A stretch of 18,209 nt of DNA from CAWBRT01 sp050015355 (GCA_050015355.1 JBEKBO010000100.1:1-18209), one strand, 5' to 3'; shown: positions 1-7,735, numbered from the stretch's first letter. A program made the numbers and translations. Notes: generated from the sequence alone by a model not told the origin.

Positions 1-329
1 CGCTCGGCGTCTTCGCTACTCAAGCGTGAAACCGCTGCAATGGAACAAAGGCAGCACCAGGGCCAAGCCGCACTGTTATGGCAAGCGGGGCTGGACATCG
101 CGGCAACCATTCGCGTTTCCGGTGGAGGGAGAAAAATGTTTCTTGACATCCCCTTTTATAGAACAGGCGTTCTCACCATCTAGCCCAATACGGAGCCCCG
201 GCGATTCCTGGTGAGACTGCGATTTCTCACAGCGATTACCGGCTGTTTTTGCTCTGTTCTGACCCAGGGCTTGGCAAACGGTATAATCTGCGAGCAGCCG
301 GTAACCGTGGTTTAGTTCGCGAGCTAAAA
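1..329. other. Left-edge region without a convincing gene
   Basis: No recognisable protein is encoded here. One plus-strand frame is open from base 1 to a TAG at 181-183 (60 codons). It could be the tail of a gene entering from the left, but it matches no family I know and its third-codon-position GC is lower than in the real genes. The stretch also holds a TTGACA hexamer (143-148), a GAAC-type palindrome (160-173) and the promoter of the phosphoesterase gene (259-287). Confidence 0.4.
259..287 (+). promoter_or_regulatory. Sigma-70-type promoter of the phosphoesterase gene
   Basis: A perfect TATAAT (-10) lies at 282-287. It is preceded at 17-base spacing by CTGACC (259-264), which matches TTGACA at four of six positions. 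Transcription would begin near 294, about 35 bases before the GTG at 330. This supports 330 over the in-frame ATG at 249, which lies upstream of the promoter. Inferred from sequence only. Confidence 0.5.
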
Positions 330-1088
330 GTGCGACTGCTGATTCTCAGCGATATCCACTCCAATCTGGAAGCCCTGGAAGCGTGCCTTAACGCAGTTGA
401 CGGCTGGGACCAGTTCGTCAACCTGGGCGACACCGTCGGTTACGGTGCCGACCCCAATGCGGTGATCGAGCGAGTCCGTCCCTATGGCGGTCTTAGCGTG
501 CGTGGCAACCACGACCGTGCAGTGCTAGATCCCAAGGAAATCGAGACCTTCAACCCGATCGCGGCGGCGGCCGTGCAGTGGACTCGCAACAGCCTTACCC
601 CGGAGAATCTGGCCTGGCTCAGCGAAGTGCCGGTCGGCCCGGTCTACGAACCCGCGCTGGCCGACACGCAATTCGTGCATGGCTCTCCCGGGAACGAGGA
701 TGAGTACATCCTCAGCGAATTCTCGGCGCGCACGGCTTTCGCCGATAGTCGGGCTCAGCTTATTTTTTTCGGGCATACCCATATCCAGGGCGCGGTGGAG
801 TACAAGGAAAATAATATCCAGGTCATTCATCCCAGTTATGCGTTCAAGCCCAGCAGCGCCGAACGCTGCGATTTTCCGCTGGAGGATGAGACGCGATATC
901 TGCTCAACCCCGGTTCTGTCGGTCAGCCCCGCGACGGCGACTGGCGTGCTGCATTCGCCACTTACGACTCGGCGAAGCACCAGGTTTCCTTCTGGCGCGC
1001 CCCCTACGACGTGGACTTGGCACAGCAGAAGATCATCAGCGCGGGACTGCCTTACCGCTTGGCATCGCGGCTGCGCGAAGGAAGGTAA
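330..1088 (+). CDS. Calcineurin-like metallophosphoesterase
   Basis: A 252-residue cytoplasmic phosphodiesterase/phosphatase of the Metallophos_2 (YfcE/MJ0936-like) group. The metal-binding motifs appear in order: D8-x-H10 in SDIHSN, GD at 33-34 followed by VGYG, GNHD at 59-62, H117 in HGSP, and GHTH at 148-151. A later NPGSVGQPRDGD stretch is typical of the family. These residues form the two-metal centre. I chose GTG at 330 because the protein then begins MRLLILSDIHSN, the usual family start, and because a TATAAT box lies between this codon and the earlier ATG at 249. No strong Shine-Dalgarno is visible. The physiological substrate cannot be told from sequence. It is probably monocistronic, since a 361-base gap follows. 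Confidence 0.9.
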   Translation: MRLLILSDIHSNLEALEACLNAVDGWDQFVNLGDTVGYGADPNAVIERVRPYGGLSVRGNHDRAVLDPKEIETFNPIAAAAVQWTRNSLTPENLAWLSEVPVGPVYEPALADTQFVHGSPGNEDEYILSEFSARTAFADSRAQLIFFGHTHIQGAVEYKENNIQVIHPSYAFKPSSAERCDFPLEDETRYLLNPGSVGQPRDGDWRAAFATYDSAKHQVSFWRAPYDVDLAQQKIISAGLPYRLASRLREGR

Positions 1089-1449
1089 GGCCGCTTTGGC
1101 TGGTTTCAAACCCTTCACGAATGTGCAAAACTCAGAGCAGTTTCAGCGTACGTGTACCCAAGAACCATTATTCCAGCGTGTCACCCTGAGGAGCGTCCGT
1201 GAGGACGCGACGTGAGGGTCCATGTATTTTCCCTTTCCGGCCTGCGGAGATAATCAGTGAAATGCATAGATCGTCACGTCCATCACCCCAACGAGTCAAG
1301 CCTCGTCGGGGACCCCGATCGGTTCGCAAAAGCGGCGAACCTCCTCACGATGACACTCGCAGCAAAGGATACGGTATCTCTGGTAAAGCTTTGCCCGGAT
1401 CGCTCATGCCACTTGAAACTTAACGCCTGAGACTTGAAACTAGCCTTCT
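1089..1449. repeat. Hairpin-rich intergenic region with repeat fragments
   Basis: No gene is supported here. There are three stem-loops. GCGTCC-GTGA-GGACGC lies at about 1193-1208 inside a CACCCTGAG-type repeat fragment (1180-1221). A 10-bp stem with one mismatch joins 1286-1295 to 1302-1311. A perfect 7-bp stem GGTTCGC/GCGAACC lies at 1321-1327/1335-1341. Bases 1307-1318 are the exact reverse complement of the 12-mer TCGGGGTCCCCG at 11943-11954. The sequence ACTTGAAACT occurs twice (1411-1420 and 1432-1441), just before the RNase H start. Confidence 0.6.
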
Positions 1450-2082
1450 ATGCCTTTCCGCAGCTTTCCCAAGAAGAAGACCGCCGGCAGCGAAGATTTG
1501 GTCGCTTCCTCCAGCGAATCATCCGCAGACAGCATCGTCGCGTATATCGATGGCGGTTCGCGAGGCAATCCCGGACCGTCCGGCTACGGCGTGGCTATTA
1601 ACGATGCCGCCGGACGCCGGATCGCCGAACTGAGCGACTACCTGGGCGTGCAGACCAACAACTTCGCCGAGTACTCCGGCCTGCTGGCTGCCCTCGAATA
1701 CGCCGTCAAGCACGGACACAAGGCGCTGAAAGTCGTCAGCGACTCCGAGTTGCTGGTCAAGCAGATGCGCGGCGAATACAAAGTGCGCAACGAAACGCTC
1801 CAGCAGATGGCGCAAGAGGCCCGGGGGCTGATCCGAAAGCTCGAATCATTTCAGATAAGACACGTGCTGCGCGCGCAGAACCGCGAGGCCGACGGCCTGG
1901 CAAACCAGGCAATGGATTCCGGAACCGGGCGCAAAACCGTGGCGCAAACGGCCACGGCTCAGCCCGCTGCCGAAGCGCCGCGGGAAGTAAATGGGCGGGT
2001 CGTGAACGGCAGAGTCGAGTTCCTCGACGGCTCCTTGCCCGAGGGCACGAGGGTCAAGGTCAGGCCGGTGCGAAAGCGCTGA
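1450..2082 (+). CDS. RNase HI-like protein with a C-terminal extension
   Basis: 210 residues. The RNase H fold spans about residues 28-155 and starts with IDGGSRGNPGPSGYG, the signature of the short RNase HI/reverse-transcriptase-RNase-H-like family. The likely acidic catalytic residues are D34, E74, D98 and D148 (in READGLAN). The family hydrolyses the RNA strand of RNA-DNA hybrids in the cytoplasm. Residues 1-27 form a basic, Ser-rich lead. After a linker (157-176) a short tail (about 177-210) reads VNGRVVNGRVEFLDGSLPEG and then ends strand-like and basic. This resembles DUF104/AF2212-type antitoxin sequences and is not part of a normal RNase H. No clear Shine-Dalgarno precedes the ATG. The gene ends 74 bases before the convergent yqeY. 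Confidence 0.85.
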   Translation: MPFRSFPKKKTAGSEDLVASSSESSADSIVAYIDGGSRGNPGPSGYGVAINDAAGRRIAELSDYLGVQTNNFAEYSGLLAALEYAVKHGHKALKVVSDSELLVKQMRGEYKVRNETLQQMAQEARGLIRKLESFQIRHVLRAQNREADGLANQAMDSGTGRKTVAQTATAQPAAEAPREVNGRVVNGRVEFLDGSLPEGTRVKVRPVRKR

Positions 2083-2087
2083 AAGCC

Positions 2088-2122
2088 AGAGCAATTCCGA
2101 AGTTGGTGTATCCGTAATATCG
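2088..2122 (+). repeat. AGAGCAATTCC-type dispersed repeat, copy 1
   Basis: The motif starts AGAGCAATTCCGAAGTTGGT, continues into GTATCC, and lies 5 bases after the RNase H stop between convergent genes. Related copies start at 5324, 8086, 8260 (reverse), 11970 and 17994. Confidence 0.55.
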
Positions 2123-2156
2123 CGCCGGGTGCGGACATACCTTGCGCGAATCCGGT

Positions 2157-2609
2157 CTACTTCCCCGCCAGTTCGCGCTTCACGGTTTCGCTGACCAGTT
2201 TGCCGTCGACGCGGGCGCCGGCAAAGCGCGCCATCACGTTCTTCATGACCGCGCCCATCTCCTTCATGGTCGGCGAGTCCATTTCGGAGATCACGGCCTT
2301 GACGGTCGCCGTCACTTCGGCCTCGCCCAATGCCTTGGGGAGGTAGCCCTCGATAATCTCAATCTCCTGCTGTTCCTTGTGCGCGAGTTCCAGCCGTCCG
2401 CCCTTGGTGAACTGCTCGATCGAGTCCTTGCGCTGATTGATCAGCGTCGACAACACCTGCATTTCTTCTTTCTCGTCGAGCTTGGAGCGCTTGTCGATTT
2501 CCTTGTTTTTGAGCGCGGCTTTCACCATGCGCAGCGTAGATAGCCTCAGCTCCTGCTTGAAGCGCATGGCGTCAACCATTTCTTTCTGAACACGTTCGCT
2601 GATGCTCAT
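2157..2609 (-). CDS. yqeY: GatB/YqeY domain protein
   Basis: 150 residues, the usual YqeY length. The family resembles the C-terminal tRNA-binding tail of GatB, the amidotransferase subunit that makes Gln-tRNA(Gln)/Asn-tRNA(Asn). The free-standing form has no firmly established function. Recognisable features are an N-terminal helical segment (MSISERVQKEMVDAMRFK), the basic LRMVKAALKNKEID stretch, EIIEGYLP (about residue 84) and the C-terminal MKEMGAVMKNVMARFAGARV block typical of the family. The frame is open upstream to 2738, but the start at 2609 gives the conserved N-terminus. The gene is divergent from the aldo/keto reductase and convergent with the RNase H gene. Confidence 0.88.
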   Translation of the reverse strand: MSISERVQKEMVDAMRFKQELRLSTLRMVKAALKNKEIDKRSKLDEKEEMQVLSTLINQRKDSIEQFTKGGRLELAHKEQQEIEIIEGYLPKALGEAEVTATVKAVISEMDSPTMKEMGAVMKNVMARFAGARVDGKLVSETVKRELAGK

Positions 2610-2656
2610 GCCGCTGATTATAGGCCGGATTCGCGGAAGATATATCCCGGAAAGAA

Positions 2657-2676
2657 GCCGGGCGTCAACGCCCGGC
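2657..2676. repeat. GC-rich perfect hairpin in the yqeY/AKR divergent region
   Basis: The sequence GCCGGGCG-TCAA-CGCCCGGC forms a perfect 8-bp stem with a 4-base loop. On the minus strand it is followed by a pyrimidine-rich TTCTTTCC, so it could pause or attenuate transcription ahead of yqeY. On the plus strand there is no T-run. Confidence 0.45.
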
Positions 2677-2832
2677 GGTGATGTGGAGGATACATTAATT
2701 CTGAAACGCCCCAGAGGAGAGCGCAAAAACCGGGCCACTCAGCATTCCGGAGTCTGTTTTTTGGTCCAAACAGAAGTCTCTCAACATCAAAAAACTTAGC
2801 AACCGGTAGACTATTACTTTATTGGAGGAATC

Positions 2833-3864
2833 ATGACCATACCTAAACGCCCGCTGGGTTCCAGCGGAGTACAGATTACGACGGTCGGCTTCGGAGCCTG
2901 GGCGATTGGCGGCGGTGGCTGGGCATTCGGTTGGGGACCGCAAGACGACGCTGCATCTCTGGCGACGATCCGGCACGCGCTCGAACTGGGAATCAATTGG
3001 ATCGACACAGCCGCAGTTTATGGCCTGGGGCACTCGGAAGAAGTGGTCGGCCAGCTGCTGCGCTCTCTCCCGGCCTCCGAGCGGCCCCTCGTTTTCACAA
3101 AGTGCGGCCTGATCTGGGATGACCGGGACCGGATGGCGGCGCCGCGCCGGGTGCTTAAACCAGAATCCATCCGCAGAGAGTGCGAAGCATCGCTTTGCCG
3201 GTTGGGCATCGAACGTATCGATCTTTATCAGTTCCATTGGCCCGACGAGACGGGCACGCCGGTGGAGGACTCCTGGGCAGAGATGGGACGGCTCGTCGAA
3301 GAAGGCAAGGTGCGGCTCATTGGGGTTTCCAATTTCGATGTCAGTTTGCTCTCGCGCTGCGAGGCCGTTCGGCATGTGGACTCCTTGCAACCGCCGTTCT
3401 CGCTCATTCGCCGCGCCGCCGCCGAGCGCGAGATTCCATGGTGCGCCGAGCACAAGACCGGGGTGATTTGTTACAGCCCAATGCAGTCTGGATTGCTGAC
3501 CGAGCGCTTCACCAGAGCCAGGATCGCGGCCATGGCCGCCGATGATTGGCGTCTTCACTCCCCGGAATTCCAGGAGCCGAATCTCAGCCGGAACTTGGCG
3601 CTGCGGGATGCGCTACGCCCGATTGCGCAACAACATGGGACGACGGTTTCCGCAATTGCCATCGCGTGGACACTTGCCTGGCCCGGGGTGACCGGAGCTA
3701 TCGTAGGGGCCCGCACGCCGGAGCAGGTGGATGGCTGGATCGGTGGCGCTAATGTCGTGCTGACCGCAGCCGAACTTGACGAAATCTCACGCGCGCTCGA
3801 AGCGACGCACGCGGGGAGTGGTCCATCGACACCGCTTTTGCACGCTGCGCAGAGAAGGGGTTAG
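2833..3864 (+). CDS. Aldo/keto reductase
   Basis: 343 residues, with the (beta/alpha)8 NADPH-dependent oxidoreductase fold. The catalytic tetrad is complete: D58 and Y63 (in NWIDTAAVYGLG), K90 (FTKCG) and H135 (YQFHWPD). Cofactor-contacting segments are also visible: IGVSNF, CYSPMQSGLLT and AIVGARTPEQ near the C-terminus. The N-terminal RPLGSSGVQITTVGFGAWAIGG is typical of the AKR11/AKR13-like bacterial group. An excellent Shine-Dalgarno GGAGG (2824-2828) lies 4 bases before the ATG and fixes the start. The protein reduces aldehydes or ketones, but the substrate cannot be read from sequence. It has its own upstream region and ends 24 bases from the convergent zinc-ribbon gene. Confidence 0.92.
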   Translation: MTIPKRPLGSSGVQITTVGFGAWAIGGGGWAFGWGPQDDAASLATIRHALELGINWIDTAAVYGLGHSEEVVGQLLRSLPASERPLVFTKCGLIWDDRDRMAAPRRVLKPESIRRECEASLCRLGIERIDLYQFHWPDETGTPVEDSWAEMGRLVEEGKVRLIGVSNFDVSLLSRCEAVRHVDSLQPPFSLIRRAAAEREIPWCAEHKTGVICYSPMQSGLLTERFTRARIAAMAADDWRLHSPEFQEPNLSRNLALRDALRPIAQQHGTTVSAIAIAWTLAWPGVTGAIVGARTPEQVDGWIGGANVVLTAAELDEISRALEATHAGSGPSTPLLHAAQRRG

Positions 3865-3888
3865 ACCAGACCAGCTTTGCTCAAAGAC

Positions 3889-4914
3889 TTAGCTTGGCAA
3901 CTGCCGCTGGAGGTCGAGCAGGGCATCGCTGGGCAACTGGTCTTTGGATTCCTCGACCAGCTTGGGATCGTGGACGAACAAGTTGCGCGCCTCGTGCAGC
4001 AGGGTGGCAAACACCTCCTGATAGACCTTGCCTTTTTCGCTGCGGCGTTCGAGCGAGCGTCCGCTCTGGGCGTCGTAGATGCGCAGGCTGCACCCGCTCT
4101 TGGAGTTGGTGACGGCCACGAAGCGGCCCTGGCCCTCCTGTTCGACGTAAAACCAGGCATGTTTCACAGGGGCGGGCTTGGCATCGACAACGGGCAGTGC
4201 TTCCGGCGCGTGCGCGGGATCGTAGTAGAGGATGCGGCTGCACGAATCGCAGTAGACGGTCCCGGTATCCATGCGCACTTCGTTGAACACCTGCGGACGC
4301 AGCAGCACCTGACAAGCGGTGCAGCGCTGCTCGCGCGCCTCCGCCAACGCCGTGCCGCGCGCCCGCGTCAGACGGTCGTAGTGCTCCAGCAGATCGGCGT
4401 CGACGCCCGAGCGGAGTTTCTTCTGGTGCGCGGTGTGCCCGCCGAGCTGAGCTTCCGCTTCGGCGGTCTTGGCGTGGGCGTGCGCTTTTTCCTTTTCGAT
4501 CGCCGCCGATTCTTCCTTCAGATCCTGCTGCGCTTTTTTCAGATCCTGTTGCTTGGCGTCGGCGTCGATCATCGCCTCCAGGATTTTATCTTCCAGCTTG
4601 CGGATTTCCTCTTCGGCGAAGGAGATCTCGTGCATTAGTGCGCGGTACTGGTCGTTGGTCTTGACTGCCAGGGATTGCTCGCGGAACTTCGAAATGCGTT
4701 CGTTGTGACCCTGGATTTCGGATTCGTGTTTGCGCCGCGCTACCTCGTCGGCCTTGATCGCCGCCTGTGCCTTGGCAACCCGCTGATTGGCGTCGGCCAG
4801 CTTTCTTTCGATTGCCTGCACATGCTTAGGCAAGTCTGCGATTTCGGCGCGCAGCCTCGCGATTTCCTTCTCGACCTGCTGCAACTCGATGAGCTGTATA
4901 AGATCCTGGTTCAT
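3889..4914 (-). CDS. Coiled-coil zinc-ribbon protein (C4-type, DUF164-like) with C-terminal extension
   Basis: 341 residues. Residues 1-185 are a long, charged, heptad-like coiled coil (MNQDLIQLIELQQVEKEIAR and onward). A four-cysteine zinc ribbon follows: C198-x2-C201, then C222-x2-C225, in CTACQVLLRPQVFNE and YCDSCSRILYY. This is the widespread bacterial C4-type zinc-ribbon coiled-coil family, usually about 240 residues and thought to bind nucleic acid or act as an adaptor. Here about 90 more residues (about 250-341) follow a Pro/Ala linker. They contain WFYVEQEGQGRFVAVTNSKS and LRIYDAQSGRSL, a small beta-rich region I do not recognise. The gene is divergent from the small membrane protein. 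No strong Shine-Dalgarno was seen. Confidence 0.85.
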   Translation of the reverse strand: MNQDLIQLIELQQVEKEIARLRAEIADLPKHVQAIERKLADANQRVAKAQAAIKADEVARRKHESEIQGHNERISKFREQSLAVKTNDQYRALMHEISFAEEEIRKLEDKILEAMIDADAKQQDLKKAQQDLKEESAAIEKEKAHAHAKTAEAEAQLGGHTAHQKKLRSGVDADLLEHYDRLTRARGTALAEAREQRCTACQVLLRPQVFNEVRMDTGTVYCDSCSRILYYDPAHAPEALPVVDAKPAPVKHAWFYVEQEGQGRFVAVTNSKSGCSLRIYDAQSGRSLERRSEKGKVYQEVFATLLHEARNLFVHDPKLVEESKDQLPSDALLDLQRQLPS

Positions 4915-5027
4915 CTGAAGAGACTTCTCGGAATTTTAGCACGTGTCGTGCCAAGCGCGGTAAATGTGGGGACTACGTGGTTTGCTGTATTGAGCGAAGC
5001 GCCCCGGAAGAGTTAAGCTGCTGGAAC

Positions 5028-5258
5028 ATGATCCTCGAGTTTGCCAGGCTTGCTCTCGGTCTGCTGGTAGCGTTGTTCCACCAGCCGCTCGCCGATTTCA
5101 TTACGGCACAGGACCGGGTCGTGGTCGCCGTGGCCCGCCGCCGCGGTTTGCTCTTGCCAGACGTGCCTTCAGCCAGGATTTGCCGCAATCTTTATTTCTC
5201 CGTGGGTATCTTCGTCGCTCTCTACGAACTGCTGCGCATCTGGACCTTGATGCGGTAG
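5028..5258 (+). CDS. Small predicted membrane protein, function unknown
   Basis: 76 residues from the ATG at 5028. Two hydrophobic stretches, about residues 1-25 (ILEFARLALGLLVALFHQPL) and about 53-75 (YFSVGIFVALYELLRIWTLM), flank a short charged region with RVVVAVARRRG. This suggests a hairpin or re-entrant inner-membrane protein. The reading frame is open further upstream to 4977, but that extra part is unlike protein. The ribosome site is weak. It lies 113 bases from the divergent zinc-ribbon gene and 114 bases before the DPP-IV start. No family name can be given. Confidence 0.55.
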   Translation: MILEFARLALGLLVALFHQPLADFITAQDRVVVAVARRRGLLLPDVPSARICRNLYFSVGIFVALYELLRIWTLMR

Positions 5259-5274
5259 GTGTCTCGGCCTGCGG

Positions 5275-5302
5275 TTTGCAAACTGTTGGGCTAAGGTATA
5301 CA
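5275..5302 (+). promoter_or_regulatory. Possible promoter of the DPP-IV gene
   Basis: TATACA (5297-5302) lies 16 bases after TTTGCA (5275-5280), giving a plausible -10/-35 pair. It sits about 70 bases before the DPP-IV ATG. The -35 match is weak. Confidence 0.3.
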
Positions 5303-5323
5303 GTTCCGCGTTCTGCTCTCTGT

Positions 5324-5349
5324 GGAGCAATTCCACGGAGCAGCATCCC
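5324..5349 (+). repeat. AGAGCAATTCC-type dispersed repeat, copy 2
   Basis: GGAGCAATTCCACGGAGCAG followed by CATCCC, in the leader of the DPP-IV gene. It shares GAGCAATTCC with the copies at 2088, 8260 (reverse), 11970 and 17994. Confidence 0.5.
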
Positions 5350-5372
5350 ACGCTCGCAGGAGCCGCCGCTTG

Positions 5373-7679
5373 ATGCGCTCGCTTTTTGGAGTCGTTGCCG
5401 TTCTCCTGTCGCTCGTGACCGCAACTTTTCCTCAGCAGGCGTCTTCCGCGCTCCCGGCGGGGAAAAAGCAGCTCACCATCGAAGATATTTTCCGCGAACC
5501 AGCCGGCGACGCCAGCGCTCCGCGGTTCGTGGAGTGGAGTCCCGACGGCCGGCGTCTCTCCTTTGTGCGGACCAATTCGACGGACGGCCGGGATGAGCTT
5601 TATTCCCTGGATCCGGCGACCGGCCACGGCGCGGTGCTGATTGGCGCCGGCCCGCTGGCCACACTGATGGCGCCCAATGCCAAGCCGAGCGAGCGCGAGC
5701 GTGAAAATCGCTCCCGTTATGGCATCGCCGCCTACCACTGGGCGCCGGATTCGAAGGGGCTGCTCTTCGATGCCTCGGGCCAACTGCGTTTCTATAACCT
5801 GCAAACCGGGAAATCGACCGATTTGAGCGGCTCCGCTTTGCCCGCGAGCGACCCCAAGTTTTCTCCCGACAGCCGCTATATCAGCTTCATACGCGACCAT
5901 GATCTCGTGGTTCGCCCGCTGGTGTCCGGCAAGCAAACGACCAAGCAGGGGCAGCCCTTCTCCGAGCTCGGCGAGCGGAAGCTGACAACCGCGAGCGCAT
6001 CCGTCTGGAACGGCGAAGTCGACTGGGTCTATCAGGAAGAACTGGATGTGCGCAGCAACTACTTCTGGGCGCCGGACGCCACTCACATTGCCTATCTCCA
6101 GATGGATGAGAGCGCCGTGCCTGAGTATCCGCTCGTCGATTGGCTTTCCCGGGACGCTGAGATCGATCGGCAAAGGTATCCCAAGGCGGGTGAGAAGAAC
6201 CCGGGCGTGCGGATCGGCGTGGTCGATCTCGACGGCCGCTCGAAGTGGTTGAGCTTTACCACGGAGACGGATATCTACATTCCGCGCTTCGGCTGGCTGA
6301 GCCCGCGGGTTGTCTGGGCGCTGGTGCTCAATCGCGCGCAGAACCGGGAAAGCCTGTATTTCATCGACATCGAGAGTGGCGAAAGCCGTCTGACATTGAG
6401 CGAAACCGAGGAGCCGTATATCGAGATGAACGACCTGTTGCGCTTTTTCGAGGGCGGCAGCAGGTTTCTCTGGTCGAGCTGGCGCGACGGGCACGTGCAT
6501 CTTTACTTGTACGAATACGACGGCGGGAATCCGCTCTCGACTCCCGCGCGGCTGGTGCGACAGGTGACGCGCGGCGATTGGGAAGTGCTCGACCTCTGCG
6601 GCCTGGATGAGAAGGCCGGCACGATTTATTTCACGGCGAATAAAGACGATTGGCGCCAAGCCAACCTTTACCGTGCAAATCTCGATGGCACCGGGCTGCG
6701 CCGTCTCACGCCGGAGAACGGAGTACACAAGCCCGCAATGCCGCGCAACGCGGAATACTTTTTCGACAGCTTTTCGGCGCTCACCACGCCTCCACGCATG
6801 CAATTGTGCGACGTGAACCCGGCTGGCATGGCCGAATCGACGGAAGCCAGGTGCAGCGACATCTGGCGATCCAAGGGGCCGGAAGAAGCCGACGTGCTCA
6901 CTCCGCGGTTCGTCGACTTCAAGGCAGAGGATGGAACCTTGCTGCATGGCGTGGTGCTGCTGCCAAAATCCGGGCCCATGGCTGCCAGCGGCAAATTCCC
7001 GCTCATCCTGAACTCTTATGGCGGTCCGCGCGAGCAATTGGTGCGCGATGCGTGGAGGACGGTCAGCCTGCTAGACCAGGTCATGGCGCAACGCGGCTTC
7101 GCCATACTCAAGGTCGACAATCGCGGCACCGGAAACCGTGGGAAAAAATTCGCCGGCGCCAGCCGCGAAAACCTCGGAGCCGTGGAGTTGAAGGATCAAC
7201 TCGCGGCGCTCGATCAAGCTCTGGCAAAGTATCCGCAGTTGGACCGCAACCGCATCGGCTGCTGGGGTTGGAGTTTTGGCGGAACGCTGGCCGCTTACGC
7301 GCTCACTCACTCTACCCTGTTCAAGGCGGCCGTTGCCGTTGCTCCCGTTACCGATTGGCGCCTCTACGACTCCATCTACACCGAGCGCTACCTGGGCATG
7401 CCGCGGCAAAACCCGGAGGGGTACAGAGCCAGCTCGATTCTGGAGTCGGCGCCCGAGTTGAACGGCCGTTTGCTGATCGCGCATGGCACCGGCGATGACA
7501 ATGTCCACGTGCAAAACTCGTTGCAACTGGCCGATGCCTTGATCTCCGCCGGCAAACCGTTCGATCTGCAACTCTATCCGAACAAGACGCACGGAATTGA
7601 AGGTGTGACGGCGCGCTCTGATCTCTACCGTCGCATCGTGGAACACTTCGAGCGCTGGTTGGGGCCGCCTGCGCGCTGA
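5373..7679 (+). CDS. Dipeptidyl peptidase IV-like serine peptidase (S9B)
   Basis: 768 residues, close to the size of DPP-IV. An N-terminal signal peptide (MRSLFGVVAVLLSLVTATF, residues 1 to about 27) sends it to the periplasm or outside. Residues about 35-490 form the beta-propeller (repeated W/F-SPD strands such as EWSPDGRRLSFVR). This part includes DWVYQEELDV with E222-E223, the glutamate pair that in DPP-IV holds the substrate N-terminus. The alpha/beta-hydrolase domain carries GWSFGG (S634), HGTGDDNVH (D708) and NKTHGIEG (H740), so the catalytic triad is intact. The expected activity is removal of N-terminal X-Pro dipeptides. The ATG at 5373 is chosen over 5322 because it gives a proper signal peptide and has AGGAG (5358-5362) 10 bases upstream. 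The Smr gene follows 56 bases later. Confidence 0.92.
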   Translation: MRSLFGVVAVLLSLVTATFPQQASSALPAGKKQLTIEDIFREPAGDASAPRFVEWSPDGRRLSFVRTNSTDGRDELYSLDPATGHGAVLIGAGPLATLMAPNAKPSERERENRSRYGIAAYHWAPDSKGLLFDASGQLRFYNLQTGKSTDLSGSALPASDPKFSPDSRYISFIRDHDLVVRPLVSGKQTTKQGQPFSELGERKLTTASASVWNGEVDWVYQEELDVRSNYFWAPDATHIAYLQMDESAVPEYPLVDWLSRDAEIDRQRYPKAGEKNPGVRIGVVDLDGRSKWLSFTTETDIYIPRFGWLSPRVVWALVLNRAQNRESLYFIDIESGESRLTLSETEEPYIEMNDLLRFFEGGSRFLWSSWRDGHVHLYLYEYDGGNPLSTPARLVRQVTRGDWEVLDLCGLDEKAGTIYFTANKDDWRQANLYRANLDGTGLRRLTPENGVHKPAMPRNAEYFFDSFSALTTPPRMQLCDVNPAGMAESTEARCSDIWRSKGPEEADVLTPRFVDFKAEDGTLLHGVVLLPKSGPMAASGKFPLILNSYGGPREQLVRDAWRTVSLLDQVMAQRGFAILKVDNRGTGNRGKKFAGASRENLGAVELKDQLAALDQALAKYPQLDRNRIGCWGWSFGGTLAAYALTHSTLFKAAVAVAPVTDWRLYDSIYTERYLGMPRQNPEGYRASSILESAPELNGRLLIAHGTGDDNVHVQNSLQLADALISAGKPFDLQLYPNKTHGIEGVTARSDLYRRIVEHFERWLGPPAR

Positions 7680-7735
7680 AGTTGAGCCGGAAACTGGTCC
7701 TGCTTGGCGCCGGCGGGTTAAGATTGCATCTGAAT

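Noticed and set aside
143..148. TTGACA as a promoter -35
   Set aside because: No acceptable -10 hexamer lies 16-18 bases downstream; the TATAAT at 282-287 is the better promoter.
1..183. Open frame entering from the left edge and ending at a TAG
   Set aside because: Could be a gene tail, but it has no recognisable motif and lower third-position GC than the true genes. Not reported as a CDS.
2695..3558. 287-codon minus-strand frame
   Set aside because: Overlaps the aldo/keto reductase antisense; that gene has a strong ribosome site and a full catalytic tetrad.
3877..4638. 253-codon plus-strand frame
   Set aside because: Antisense to the zinc-ribbon coiled-coil gene; low-complexity Leu/Phe-rich product with no family features.
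5169..7037. 622-codon open frame on the minus strand
   Set aside because: It is entirely antisense to the DPP-IV gene, whose motifs and triad are unambiguous. The translation has no recognisable domain and is a typical GC-rich shadow frame.
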